Below are positions 11,915-25,100 of a stretch of DNA of 64,000 nucleotides, piece after piece. Source of the DNA: Triplophysa rosa (lineage: Eukaryota > Chordata > Actinopteri > Cypriniformes > Nemacheilidae). The stretch lies in NCBI RefSeq assembly GCF_024868665.1, contig NC_079890.1, forward strand, positions 1,222,391 to 1,286,390, given 5' to 3'. The translations under genes and the position numbers were made by a program. Under the pieces are notes generated by a model. That model was not told the origin of the DNA. It made no database searches and saw only the letters and a list, made by a program, of their open reading frames with translations. Every line of letters begins with the position of its first letter. Position 1 is the stretch's first letter.

Positions 11915-13022
11915 TCAGTGTTTTAAACAGTTTTTATGCTCTATTGACGGCATCTGAGAGTTTCATTACCACAGACAATCATTGTGATTCCTTCATTTGT
12001 TAAATGTGAGTAACTCATGTTTACAGTTATACACAATTACAATCAAGAGTGTCGCAATATACAGATATCGTCAAAAATCGTAATATTAAAAAGCACAATT
12101 ATCGATATAGTGTTCTTTGTGCGCATAGCATAGTGTTAAATCTAAACATATCGTAATATCAAATTTGATATAGTGTTAATTGGACACATCATATTATCAT
12201 AACTAATTCAGTGCGTTAAAGTTTTGCCTTAAGAGAGCTTACAAACTCTCAAAGTCCTTTATTCACACGTCAGGAATGGTTTCTGATCTTCTTTATTGTT
12301 TCTGCGAATGTCTGCCTGACGTCATCTCTTCACAGCGGTGATTCAGCACATATCTCAATACTTGACCCACTTCTGTCCTCCAGCGATGGGCTTACGCACC
12401 TGAGGAATGTTGTTTTAAAGGTGTGTGTGTGTGAGTGGAACACTTGTCTGTACTTGAAATATCCGTGGGTTTCAAACAGAGTAAACTGTATCAGTTTAGT
12501 GAGTTTATTTTCTTTTTGACGTTTGGTTACACCCATCATTAATACAGAACCACACTGAGCTAGTAAGTGAAATTCAGAACACACACATATTTGTTCTAAT
12601 TTTAGGTTGAAATAAACCATGAAGTCATGAGAGGTCATGTAGTGATTTTATCAGAGATCATTTTAGCTCGCAGCATATTAACAGCGCGTTTTATATAATT
12701 GAATCAACCAACCAGTTAATACCGAGATGATTTTAATGTGTTTTTATAAGGGTGTGAAGTTTAAAGGTCTGTCAGTAGATTCAGTTCATACACGAGATTT
12801 TAACTTCATTAGCAAAGTGCAGATAAAATGAAAGAGGTTTGATTCACTTCTCACAAACCGCCCAATTCATTTCATTGAATTGTGTGGATTATTCGTTTGA
12901 CTTTTTTCTTGGTCAAATGTGCTAAATTTCTCGTTTTATTTAGCACAAATGTAGTGAACACAAGTTAAAGGCATAGTTCACCCAAAAATAAACATTCTAT
13001 GACTAGAGGTTTGGTATTTTTA

Positions 13023-13371
13023 GGGCGTTTTCACACTTTGTGTGTTTGGTTCTTTAAAGGGGTCATATGCGAACACGTGTTTTTCTGTGTCTTTGGTGTG
13101 TTATAAGTCGCCCACGTTTAGGAACCCGATGTTCCAAATATGGTCAGAGGCGTTACATTTCCCTCACACGCTTGCAGTATTCCACCAATCACTACGCACT
13201 GGTGAACTGGCCAATCACAGCACACAAAGAGGAGATACAAACATGCACGGTATGTGGAAAATACAGCGTTTCTGAACCTTAAATCGTGTATACACATTAC
13301 ATTACATCTAAAACAAACCATAATATTTGTCATATGACCCCTTTAAAGAGGACCCAAGTGTGAAAACACCC
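13023..13371. mobile_element. fold-back element split by a second, TTAA-flanked element
   Basis: The outer ends GGGCGTTTTCACACT and AGTGTGAAAACACCC form inverted repeats. The sequence between them is interrupted by the element at 13058-13342. Removing that element rejoins a short outer unit of about 60-70 bases. Confidence 0.7.
13058..13342. mobile_element. TTAA-flanked fold-back element, AGGGGTCATATG ends
   Basis: Inverted ends AGGGGTCATATG and CATATGACCCCT are flanked by TTAA at 13054-13057 and 13343-13346. This end motif is common in cyprinid genomes. Short open frames within are not genes. Confidence 0.8.
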
Positions 13372-13846
13372 GTAAAAAAAGATCTCTAATCACACATTTT
13401 AGCACAACACTGGAAACTGTCTAAATGGTCATATATAGGCCTAAAAAGAAGACCATCGTCACCCATCGCTGATGCTGACCAGTACACAAACTCTTTCTGA
13501 ATAACATTAATAACGAAGACCGGCTCTCATAAGGTCACGCTTGAGCACCGTTCAATTGGATTTGATGTAAAACAGTCTGTGTTCTCTGACTTACATTAAG
13601 AGAGAGAAATGGCCAGCCATCATATTTCCTGGCACATCTTTACTGAGGTTGAGAGCACACGGTTGGAGCATTCAGCTAGAATATTTAAATTACTAGCGCA
13701 ATTTAAGCTTAGCAAACCAAAGTATGATACAGTCTATATCAGGTTTACTCATTGATCAGAAATATGCTGTTTAATTAATATCTGCCTTCCCCCATTCAAG
13801 TAGATTACTATTTGGGACCAAATTGGCTCACTTTTGTAGGTTATGA

Positions 13847-14406
13847 AAGTGTACTTTCAAGTGTGCGTTATGTGTAAAAGTTGTACATTTTGAGTACAGA
13901 ACTAGTTTACTTCTATGTTACTTTTATGTTTTAATTAATACAAGTACACTTCGAAGTATACTCTCAGTAAACTACAAGTTTAGTAGTTTTTATACTTTAA
14001 ACATACTTGTAAGTTTTCTTTAAGTGAACTTAACATCATACTTCACAACATCTATTCTGTTCCTGTGTAGGTGTTAATTTTAATATTTAATTCATTTAAA
14101 TGATACCTTGAAGTGTATTTTAAGTAGGTTTGAAGTAAATATCTATGATCAGTGCGAGCTGTATGAAGATCAGCTTTGATTTCACACGTTTTATTTGTAC
14201 GTATTCCACCCCAATGCTAAACTGTGGTTTACTATTTACCTGTAAACTAGAACATGTACTTTTATATATTATACATCATAATGCTTTTAAGAGTACCATC
14301 AAATATTATTCAAAGTACTTCAAGTGTACTTAAGTGTCATTTGAAGTAAATGGCAAGTAAACAAAGTACACTTTCTTGGTTTTAGTTGAATAATAGCACA
14401 CTTGAA
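13847..14406. repeat. AAGTGTACTT-rich fold-back repeat
   Basis: The stretch contains many copies of the half-palindromic words aagtgtact, gtatact and aagtaaac. Complementary ends (gtgtactttcaagtgtgc and gcacacttgaatc) are visible. It is a typical non-coding cyprinid repeat. The boundaries are approximate. Confidence 0.6.
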
Positions 14407-15286
14407 TCATTTTTGTGTTTGTAAGTGTCAGTTAAACGTGCCGTTATTGTGTCCATATGTTGAAGTGACATTTCTCTGTAACACACAACTCACATGAGCG
14501 AGTCTGATGCCGTTGTGTTGAAATGTTGCTTGTCTTTATTTCGTCAGGTCTCCTGAACATCTGTTAACTGCAGTGTTTTGTAATTACAGTATGTGCTGTG
14601 GTTTAACTGAAAGTGATACGGCCAGCCGGCCGAGCGAGCACATGATGTTCAGTAATGAATGAGTAATAAGAGCCGAAACCCCTCGACTCTTTCCATGAGC
14701 TCAGATCTTCAAGCTCATGTCATGTAGTTGTGTGATATTCTGAGTCGACGGCAAAATGAACTAGTCCTCAAGGGCGAGTCTTCGTCCCTCTAATTTTGAT
14801 GAAATGTTATGGCACTGTTCTCCAGGGCCGAGATCAAATCAGTTTCAGGCTGGGAGAGCAGACAGACGCTGTTAAAGAACCTCTTATACTTTACTGTTCA
14901 ACATGTATCTGTGTTTTTTAAAGAAACATGAAACATTGTTTATTCCAACACAATCTCATGACAATTTGTAATTGTTTTATGAGATGGCTAATTTATATGA
15001 ATTCATACGATCTCATTCATATGTTTACGAAAAAACTGTTCTGGAATCTGGATCAACTATTAGAATAAAACTTACATTTTTCAACATTAAAATCAATTGT
15101 AATCACTCTTTGCTATGTGGATTGTGTGTGTATATAGAATTGAAATAAAATATGGCAACAAGAGACTTCTAATAAAACAAGGATCCAAAGCATCACACAA
15201 AAATTGGGTAAAATTGTACAATACTAATTAAATACTACAATTACATTTCTATGTGTTAAACCCAATTTGCCATTTTATTTCATTTA

Positions 15287-15749
15287 CGCTCGAATTTTTT
15301 GGGGGGTTATTTCAACCCATCATTGGGTCAAATATGGACATACAAATGGTTGGGTTAAATTAACCCAGAATATTGAAACAACCCAGCATTTTGGGTTAAA
15401 ACAACCATCAAAGGCTAATTTAGAACCCCACGGTTGGGTTTGTCCATTTTTGACCATTTTGGAGTCTAGTTTTGTTTTCATTTATTGGTGCAATATATCA
15501 TTTGATTGCTATTTTTAATAAAGAAAACCTTAGAATCTATCAAAAAAAAGATAGGTAAATGAATAATACGACTGGTATTGGTTGTTTCAAAAATAGACAA
15601 ACTGTTAGGTTATAAATCCGCCTATGCTGGGATGTTTCAACCCAAAATGCTAGGTTGTTTTAACCGATTGTTGGGTCAAATATAAACCATTTGCTGGGTT
15701 AATTTGACCCAATGCTGGATTGAAATAACCCAACATTTTTTGGGGTGTA
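15287..15749. repeat. AACCCA/TGGGTT-rich fold-back element
   Basis: The ends read ...ttttttggggggttatttcaaccc and ttgaaataacccaacattttttggggtg, an imperfect inverted repeat. The body is built of repeated TTGGGTTA/TAACCCAA words. There is no coding potential. Confidence 0.65.
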
Positions 15750-15922
15750 GACTTCTTCATAGATCTTTATTCTTGTATTTACTGACTGTATGTGATCGCT
15801 TTACACGCTCATGAAGTCATGAAGTTCAACACACACACACACACTGATGTCATCACGGTCATTGGTGTTTTGTGGAGTAGGTTATTAGCATCCAGGGGGC
15901 AATCTGCTCATGTGCCTGCCAA

Positions 15923-15936
15923 CCCCCCCCCCCCCC
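15923..15936. repeat. poly-C tract
   Basis: Fourteen consecutive C are followed by atacccac. The tract may be length-variable or sequencing-sensitive. Confidence 0.95.
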
Positions 15937-17923
15937 ATACCCACATTATACCGTTAAACAACAGTGTCATTGTTTCTGTCTGAGGATATGCAAAGATCTT
16001 TATTGATGTGGCTTTAAGTCCCTGTGAATCAGCGCTCGTCTTGGACATCAGTGCCAGCGAAACATTTCCTCTTCATTCTCGACACAAAGCCTGACGCCAC
16101 ATCCAGACATTAGACTGTACACTGAAGGAATGAATGAATGAATAATCTCAGAAATCTGCTATCATGATGTCTTAAATGCAAATGATTTTTACATTTCCTC
16201 AACGTGACAACGTGCGTGCTGTTTGCCTGTTCGGTGGTTGCCAGGGTGTTGCTATGTGGCTTGAGAATGCTGCATTAGGCTAGTTTTGAGATGACCGAGA
16301 GCTTTTCTGACATTCTAAAGCACAACTTTACTGGACAGTCGATGACAAGTAGATAGTGAAGTATAACTGATTAAATGTTAAAAGTTTTACGTGGAAGACA
16401 TGGCGACACCGTATGTAAAGCCTGCTACTCGTGCAACATGTACAGTGAAATGCCTCTATGTCTGGTTAACGTGAAACACATGTTCGTTATATGCTGTGAT
16501 GTCAAATATCTGTGTTCAATTGAATCTTTGTAGGGGACTCAGTAGGGGGCATGTTAAGGAACCAGTTAGTGCTGATAAAGATTAAACTGTGTTTTAGGGA
16601 CGGCATTCAGAGAGAAGGTTGTGTGATTGTTTGCATACGTGATGGTTTTGGGCGAAGTGTGGGTGATACAGGCTTCTGCTGTGAAATATACTGTACAATG
16701 GTCATGAATGTGAGTCAATTTCAGTTTTACAACGGTTTACATGTTTAATAAAATAATACGTTAATGTACATTAATAACAAAATGTAGCTTAATGCTTTTT
16801 TTTATTTTACACACAATAGACATTGGTAGCATGGTTTTATGATGCTTTTTCTCAAAGTGTGGAGGTAAATAGAAAACAAATGTTTTTTAAAAGAAACTAC
16901 ATATTAATACATTTAAAAATAACTCGATTTATCGAGACTTGATTTATTAATAAAAAAACTTTACGCTTTTAAATCAAATGACAGAAAAATAGAAAACGTA
17001 CTGGTGTATGTACATTATCAATGCAACTTACTGTTAATCCTAAAACAGTGGTGTGTAAACTGTGTAAACAGTCATGGCAATGGAATGACATGAGGGTAAG
17101 TCATCATTTCATTTTATTGACCAACTGTTCCTTTAAGAGTTTTTTGTTTGTTTGTAGTGTATTCAGTTCTCATTTTTCACTCACGCTGACTGCCTGCTTC
17201 TTTTACCCAACAGGCCCAAATCTCCACCAGGACCGGCTGCCATGCACCTGGACTCCATTACTGTGGCGTTGTGAATCTCCGCCCCTCTCCATGTGGACGG
17301 GCCTCTGGTAATGCTCGACACGACTCCAGGCAGCGAGAGAATAGTTATACGGCAGAATAGAGCCGTGGAAAAGGCGCTGACTGAAGGGAATGGTAATGAG
17401 TTTTCCGCTTCTCAATGCCCCGCTCATGCCAAGGTCACTGGGGTAGTGGGACGTCTACTCAATGCTCTCGATGATTTACTATTTTTGGTGTTAATGATTC
17501 AGACGCTTTAATAATAATGTCGAAACTAAGCGAATCAATCCAATATCATTCAATCTTAGCGACTTTTTCCCACATCTATTTCTACACCATGAACCAAACC
17601 AACCAGACTCTTTGGGATTACAGTTTAAACACGAGTTGTTCACAGGGATTTGGTCGTATTTTTGAATGAATGACATTGATTTGTGGCTTTACAGAAGCAT
17701 GTTTTCAAAGTTGTACCCATTCTTTCCAAACATCCTCATCTGAACGGGATTTTTCCTCTCGTGCTCTTTAAAGATTTACTTGGCTGTATACCCAGCAGAT
17801 ATGAAATCCTTGTAAAATCAGTGTTATTTAAACGTTGTAATCATACCAAAAGAACCTTAACCCAAACATACAGTGTGAAATCTACAACGTGCGAGGCCAG
17901 AGTATATCATGTACAGTGTAAAA

Positions 17924-18186
17924 CAGTGGTTCTCAACAGGGGGGCCACAAGGGGGCCCAAACTGACTTCTAAGGGGGCCTCAAGATTCCTAAAATTAGAC
18001 AAAATAAGCACTGAAATACTTTAAAATATATATATATATATATATATTTCTTATTATTCAACCACTTTAATAATGAATACATGTTTTTCTAGTTAATGAC
18101 AAGCTCTAAAATATTTTATTGAGTTTTTGTGAATGGGAGCGGGGGGCCTTTGAATATTGTTGAGTCAAAAAGGTTGAGAACCCCTG
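17924..18186. mobile_element. hAT-type MITE with perfect 8-bp target duplication
   Basis: The element begins CAGTGGTTCTCAAC and ends GTTGAGAACCCCTG. It is flanked on both sides by GTGTAAAA (17916-17923 and 18187-18194). The internal sequence is AT-rich with a (TA)n run at about 18027-18048 and has no transposase. The ends and the 8-bp duplication identify the hAT superfamily. Confidence 0.88.
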
Positions 18187-18796
18187 GTGTAAAACATGAA
18201 GCTTTGGACAGGAATGTGTTCTATAAATAAACCAAACATCTGCTTTTGTACCTACAGTAAGATGTTTTACAGTGATGTGCAGCAGGGCGTAACGCATGGC
18301 TCCTTCAGAGTGGTAATCCAAAAACCTTAATCCCTCAAACCTCTGAAAGCCCTTGATCTTCCTGACATGCTTTAATTTAACTCGGAGTTAAAGATGAAGC
18401 TTCACGTTTAAAGGATGTCTCATGTTCACAGTGGGAATTGAATTTGGACGTCTGTTTTATTGAGTGCGCCAGCGGGTTATGATGGTATTTATATACAGCG
18501 ATGATAGAAATGTCATCTAACGTGTGATAGATTTCAAAATGTTTTATTTTAGGCCTACATATGGATTTAGACAACATAGCGATGGTTTCAATGATTGAAC
18601 TGTAATACACAGAATAACCAAAGGACACTGAAAATCAATATAAGGGACAAATATTACCCTTCACAAAACAATTCAAACACCGCTAGCCTCTTGTAAAAGT
18701 TTCAAGACTGGATAACAGAAATGTATCTATTTTTGTTTTAAACAACTTGTATTTAATTGAAAAATCGTAAAAAGATTGTGAATGTTCTTCTTTTAT

Positions 18797-18833
18797 AAAC
18801 TAAACTAAACTAAACTAAACTAAACTAAACTAA
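18797..18833. repeat. (AAACT)n microsatellite
   Basis: About seven tandem copies of the pentanucleotide are followed by a degenerate copy. Confidence 0.95.
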
Positions 18834-18934
18834 CTATAAACTAAAACCTGGGCCAATTTAGTTCAAAGTTAAAATAGCAAACATTTTACTTACTACATAA
18901 AGTATACTTAAACTTTGCTTCAAAGTATTCTTAA

Positions 18935-19419
18935 AGGAACACTCTACTTTTTTTGGAAATAGGCTCGTTCTCCAACTCCCCCAGAGTTAAGTTGAGTTTT
19001 ACCCTTTTGGGATCTATTCAGCCGATCACCGGGTCTGGCGATTGCACTTTTATCATAGATCATTGAATCCAATTAGACCAGTAGCATCGCGTTCAAAAAT
19101 GAGCAAAAATGACATTTCAATATTTTTATCCTATTTAAAACGACTCTTCTGTACTTATATCCTCTGCTAAGACCGGCGGAAAATGAAAAGTTGGGATTTT
19201 CTAGGCCGATATGATTAGGAACTATACTCCCATTCCGACGTAATAATCAAGGAAGTTTGCTGCCGTAACATGGCAGACGCAGTGATACTTCGCAACTTTT
19301 CATTTTCCGCCGGTCTTAGCACAGGATATAAGTACAAAAGAGTCCAGTTTTAAATAGGAAAAATATTGAAACTCTTTGGTCATTTTTGAGCCCATTCCCA
19401 AAAAAAGTGGAGTGTTCCT
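18935..19419. mobile_element. TTAA-flanked fold-back element, AGGAACACTC ends
   Basis: The ends AGGAACACTCTACTTTTTTTGG and the complementary right end are flanked by TTAA (18931-18934, 19420-19423). Inner arms such as cggcggaaaatgaaaagtt pair with aacttttcattttccgccg, so the whole unit folds back. It is non-coding, with a probable piggyBac-type target. Confidence 0.8.
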
Positions 19420-21252
19420 TTAAATAAACTTGAAGTAAGGTACCCGTACTGTAATGTATACCTTTTATTAACGTTTGAACAAATGTGGGTTCAACTTCCA
19501 GTGAAAAAGTGACGCACCAGAACTCATAGATGTACGATTTGGACATTTGACCCTCGCCTAAATTTAAGTTATGACATGGTTCTTATGTTCATCGACAGCG
19601 GCGGGTCACGAGGTGTGATCAGCCTCTAATAATACACGACTTACGTTCATCATGGTTCTATTCAAACAATCCGTCCGGCCTCGTCTCCAACGCTCCCCTA
19701 TAAATAGAAAGCGTTGGACGAGGATTCCAGCGAGTGGAGAAGATATCATACAGAACTGATTTCTATCACACACAGGCAGCAGGCCGAGTGCATCACAGAG
19801 AAACATTCATCCAGTCTGAAATTTCAGTGTTAAGTAAACTTCTGGCAGTGAATCCAGCCGCGTGTTTACAAAGAATCAGGCAGGAAAACTCCCTTCTTAA
19901 AAGTGTTTTTCTTTCAATTGAGTTATAACCTTCCTACCATTTCCCCCATGAACTGACACACTTCTGATTGATTTTGGTGATCGGTGTTGACTTCTCAACA
20001 GATGTGATGGTGCTCTGTAATTTCAGCGCCTGCAGACGTTCCTCCAGGTGCTTGTGTGTCCTGTCATCATCGCTAGCTTCTCATTCTTCAGTCGTTTAAC
20101 ATCAGACCACAGACGTGAGCACATCTGTCTGTCTGTCTGTATATACTTGTTCCAGGCCCATTGCTGAGAATGTCAAAACTATACAAATGTCCAGGTTTTG
20201 CGTCAACCCCGTTACCAATTTTCCCAATTAGAAGTAGCCAACCATTCTATAAATAAATAACAGTAAAAACACAATCATCCTTTCAAGAAACAAACTAAAC
20301 AAACTAAAGTCTCTTACAGCATGATTTTGTACAGCGACTACAGCTGTCAGCCCTGTTTTACTGTTGTTGTAAATACATTCACTCACAGTTCAGTGGACTT
20401 GACTTCCTTACATGTTCAGGACTGGCACCAGAACTTAACAAAATTATATTTTTAACAGCTTTTCAAAGTCAGTTTTGTAAACTCTTTGTGAGCCAGGTTC
20501 AGTACAAACCAAAAGAACTCTCACTTTCGTTGGATCTATTCAACATTACACAACTATTATACAACTAATCCGGTTCTGATTCTGATTGGACAAGATACAT
20601 TTTAAGAGCGACAAAACATTTCAACATTGCTTTGTCGAAAAAAACATTTCTGTTGTAAATAGGATAAAGAGACCGATATTTTCATGCACTTGGTCAAAAA
20701 CAGATTTTTGTTAGATAGAACCTTTAAATGAAATGGTCTAAATGATAGGGGTCTCAGGTTAAGGTTATTTCTAAGATCAAATCAGTGTTACCATTGTAAT
20801 TAGAGGTGTAATAAAATGTGTGCATTCCTTTTATTATGAATCCACAGTAACATAAACTCACAGAATGAAAACACATGGAAGTGCATGTGTGAGAGAGATG
20901 ATGCGCATGACAGAATGTGTAAAAATGTATTTAAATTGTTTAAAATATTTCAATTCTCAAATGTTTTTGGGTAGTTGACAAATATACCGCACGCGGTCTT
21001 ATGGTGACAGGAAAAATGTAGAAAAATCTAACAACGAAGATAAATCTCTCTTATGCTGTTTTATATGATCAATATAGTAAATATGAATCATGTATTATTA
21101 ACAGTTTGTTTGCCATCACATGTATGATACTGTATATTTGTCAACTACGCAAATATACATATACATAATTTCATGGCATTTGTTTGATTAGCTGAAGGTA
21201 AACTGAAAGCAATTTAGGAATAAAGCAGTGCAACGTTCAGTTTTTTCCCCAA

Positions 21253-21258
21253 TTTATT
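21253..21258 (-). terminator. lrrk1: possible lrrk1 polyadenylation signal
   Basis: This is the first good AATAAA on the coding strand after the stop, about 710 bases downstream. Another lies at 20835-20830. Neither has independent support. Confidence 0.4.
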
Positions 21259-21966
21259 GTTCATTTTAAGGTTATTTACAGTTCGGGCACAAGTTTTTAC
21301 ACATGCTGCATGAGATTTGGACATTCTACAATAAATAACACATTTCATTCTATAGAGATGAACTCCTGATATATTATTTACAATAGCAAAACGTCAGATC
21401 AGCACATAATGCTCTCAAAACCTGTATGCGAGTCTTTCTTCAGTGGAACACAAAAGAAGATACTTTGAGAAATGTCAACTCCTACAGGTTTGAAATGACA
21501 TGAAGGTTAATAAATGATGCCAGGTGGCGTTGTATGATTGCTGGTCACTTCCAGGGTCTTTAACAAACACAAGATGCGCTTTCGGCAAAGGTACGTCCAG
21601 ATTAAAGAAGAGGTCATTCCAGCATCATTTCCTCACGTCGATCTCTTTCTGGACACACACATTGACACACTTTCACGTTGCGAGGTGAGCGAAGACCTTC
21701 TGATGTGAAAACTGGTTTAGCTTCACCTTCCGAGTATTTAATTGTCTTTCAGCCACAGTGTGTTTGTCTGGAAACTTGCGAGTGTGAATCCATATGTCGC
21801 TGTTGTGTTTGTGTGTGTAAAACCGTACGTGGGGCTTCACGGGTTTGTATGAGCCTGCATGTGTACTGTGCCCACAAGCACGCACCTGTATCGAGTGTGT
21901 GTGTGTTTCGTTACGAGCGGCACAGTACGTCGATTCTCCGTCCGACACACACACGGGTTTACACAG
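21253..21966 (-). other. lrrk1: lrrk1 3' untranslated region (predicted)
   Basis: This is non-coding sequence after the stop, running to an AATAAA on the minus strand (21258 to 21253). It includes a small fragment of the cyprinid fold-back family near 21430-21515. The end is inferred only from the signal. Confidence 0.45.
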
Positions 21967-22144
21967 CTACCTCCTTTTCCTCAAACTGCTCTCCAAGCGG
22001 CCGAGGTCCTCGTAGCCGCGGTAGAAGAGCTCCAGTTCTCGGCCTCCCCAGCTCCTCCAGACAGCCAGGCACCAGGCCATGTTTTCATTGCGAAAGCCAC
22101 ACACAACAGTGTCTTTAGCAACCAGCGCTGCCTCGGCGAGAGCC
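21967..22144 (-). CDS. lrrk1: lrrk1 window exon 26: last coding exon and stop
   Basis: The acceptor is a (CT)n tract ending tgtgtgcag. It has one base, 58 codons and a stop. [27 protein letters not shown] and the basic end [10 protein letters not shown] match the LRRK1 C-terminus (human ends TRKRR). The stop position agrees with the family. Confidence 0.96.
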
Positions 22145-25100
22145 CTGCACACAGAGAGAGAGAGAGAGAGAGGTGAGCGGCCGGCGACGAGTCTTCGCAG
22201 AAATATCATCGGCTCTCTTCTTGGAAGGATTCACAGAGGCGCAGTTAGAGGCTCTGAATGCGCCGTTTGTTTGATGGATGCGTGTTTACGTTGAACGCCG
22301 ACGGGCCTTCGAGGACGTGACAGAGACCAGTTTATGACATGCATTTCCACTAACTCGAGTAGAAAACGTGCGAAAGAACACACTGGAAGTAAATCGACTG
22401 AATGAATAATAATTCTGATGTTAGGGCTCGTTCACACCAAGTCTGAAAAGTATAACGTTTTGGAAATCATTCTAATATTTGACGATAATGATGCACAGGA
22501 ATGATATAGTTGGGGGGGATTTTTTAAATAAAAGGAAATGATAAAAATCCATTTGAATTTAAACGTTTGCAGTTACAATGCAACTGTGATGCGGACGCTA
22601 GTTAAAACGCTGTTTCTGGTGTGAACAGACCTTAAATGATGCTTTAGATCCTGCGAACTACTGAAGACAGGTTCGCTATTACATTTCCAAATAAGTGATA
22701 TCTGCCGATTCTGAAGATGAAATGAATATTTCGTAACTTTCTGGATGTTATTCATTCATATAATGACGATTAACATTGAACATCAAACTGGTGATGTTTC
22801 TTAACGTTCTCTACAAACAGAGCACAAACTCACTGCATGTTTCTGTCCTCTTTTGATTGACAGGATATATCAGCCCTGAACATCGGCTGTTTTTAATGAG
22901 AAATTGCCTTTACCGACCGATGCCGAATATTGAGCGATATATCGGTGCATTTCCAATTAATATCAAACTGCAGTTGGTTTGTTTTGATTCAAGCCATAAT
23001 AACTCAAAAACTAACACGATAAAACACACAAAAAACATAACATAATAAAAACGGAGGCCCTGTCTAGAAGTGAAGAATATAAATTATTAAAATATTAAAG
23101 TAAAATTGGTCTAAAACATAAAAAACATGTTTGAAGGTTTTTCACACATGTGTCATGTGTAGTGTAAAAGCTTAGATTGTACATCATGATGAGTATGTGT
23201 AAAAGAAAACTTGACCTCTACTATAACTTAAAAAAATTTTTTATGAGTATAAAAAAATAGTATATATATATATATATATTCAAATGTTTTAGGGACACGT
23301 CACCCAAAAATTCAACTTTTGTCATCATTTATTCACCCTCATGTCATATCAAAACGGCATGACTTTCTTTCTTTTGCAGAACACAAAAGAAGATATTTTG
23401 AAGAACGTCGATAACCAAACATACATCTTATTTTTGTTATTAGTAAGTTATTAATGCTGTTCATCACTGTTCTCAATTCAGTTTTATACATAACAGCGAT
23501 CTGTAGTTTTAAAGGTGCTTCCCCAAACGCCACCACAAAGATGAGAGATTCAGGAATTCAGGGATCAATAAAGGCAGAAAGGATGCTTTGATGAGCGGAT
23601 GTATGTGAGATTCATGGTTTGCTAAGGAATTATGGGTTTTAAATCTGTTAACAGCGACAGTGCAGTGATAAATGGATAAAGAATTTATGTTCATGTATCT
23701 TACGTACCCGTACTCCACCGCTCCGCTGACCGTCAACACAGCGATCACACGACCTCTGAGCGACCCCGACTGCTCTTGAACCTCAATGACCATGATGTCA
23801 CCTCCACGCCTGTAAACACACGTCAACACATGGCCGCTGCGTTTAACATGTCACAGTCTCACGGCATACATGTGATGTAAAGCAAAACCACAGATTAAAC
23901 TTCATCCCAGCATTTCCCAAGACACATTTCAACAATAACAAACCTCTTTATCACTGTTCCCACACCTTTGGGCGGGTTCATTCCATGAGCTTTCTAGGGG
24001 CATGTTTAAACGACACTTAAAATAGAAACGTTTTTTTCTATGCGTTTTTAAAACGTTTCACATGCAACAATGTTAAAACATTCCTGCCGTTCATCAAAAC
24101 GTTGTTGTCGTGTAAATGAACAGCCAAAACGTTTTCAGTGTTTAGTTAAAAACGTTGTGTAAACAACCTCGGAGTTTATGTTTTCAGTTGTTTTCTTTTT
24201 GGACCATAGTTCGATTTTTCACTCGTTCTCGTTCTCTTTTCTCCTCTCTGTACCTTCCTATCAAAATCGATCGATCAAGCAACAATAAATACAGAAAAGA
24301 AAAAAAATCTCTTGTTATAATTAACTATTAATATTAAACTAACCATTAAAACTCATTTTAAAAATGTACAAACTCGAATCAATTTCTGGCATATTAAATG
24401 TTTAACGATTTGATCGATATTAGGGCTGTTCGACGAATAATCGCGATCAATCGCATCCAGAATAAGAGTTTGAGTTTACATAATGTATGTCTGTGTACTG
24501 TGCACATTAATTATCTATTCATAAAAACAAACACATACATGTACTGTATATACAGTATTTAAGAAAAATATACAATATAAAAATGTTCATATAGAATTTA
24601 AATATTTCCTAAATGAACGTATACATGTATGTGCACGTGTTTATAAATATAAAACAAATATGCACAGTACACACAGACATATATTATGTAAACACAAACT
24701 TGATATTGTCCAGACTGTCCAACCCTGCTTTACGATACCTGAACACTCTAAACAATACTGTCTGTCGATCTGATGTTCAGATAAACAAACACAATACAGC
24801 AATTCACTGAAACACAACAGATTATACAATAGCTAACACTTTAGACATCTAACCTAGTTTACAGCATTCTCTTTTTATAAATCATTGTTCTTATTGGACG
24901 CTTGAATTCGAATCTCATTACTTTGAGATTAATGAGAATAAATCTACATTACGCACAGATGAATTAAACATTCCCCTTTACACCGGTGTACTGTAATGTT
25001 AAATGTGTACACTTTCTGTCTTTCTGTCGGAATGACTCAAGCAAGACGGGTTAGGGCAAGTAGGGTAAAAACTAAAATTAGAGGGCAACGAGCAACAAAT

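Larger units (their letters stand above)
11576..21252. other. intergenic region between convergent chsy1 and lrrk1
   Basis: No supported exon was found on either strand. Named contents are listed separately: fold-back elements at 11675, 13023, 13847, 15287, 17924 and 18935, and simple repeats. Segments 11916-13020, 14410-15280, 15940-17920 and 19430-21250 are largely unique-looking AT-rich DNA. They include a CTATAAATAG at 19698-19707 and a relatively GC-rich patch at 17200-17440. Confidence 0.7.

Noticed and set aside
21678..22118. 146-codon + strand open frame
   Set aside because: It is antisense to the last lrrk1 exon and its 3' UTR; its Cys-rich composition comes from TG repeats.
23704..23708. 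Donor TAC|gtaaga for lrrk1 window exon 25
   Set aside because: It would leave phase 0, while the last exon needs two preceding bases. GG|gtacgt fits.
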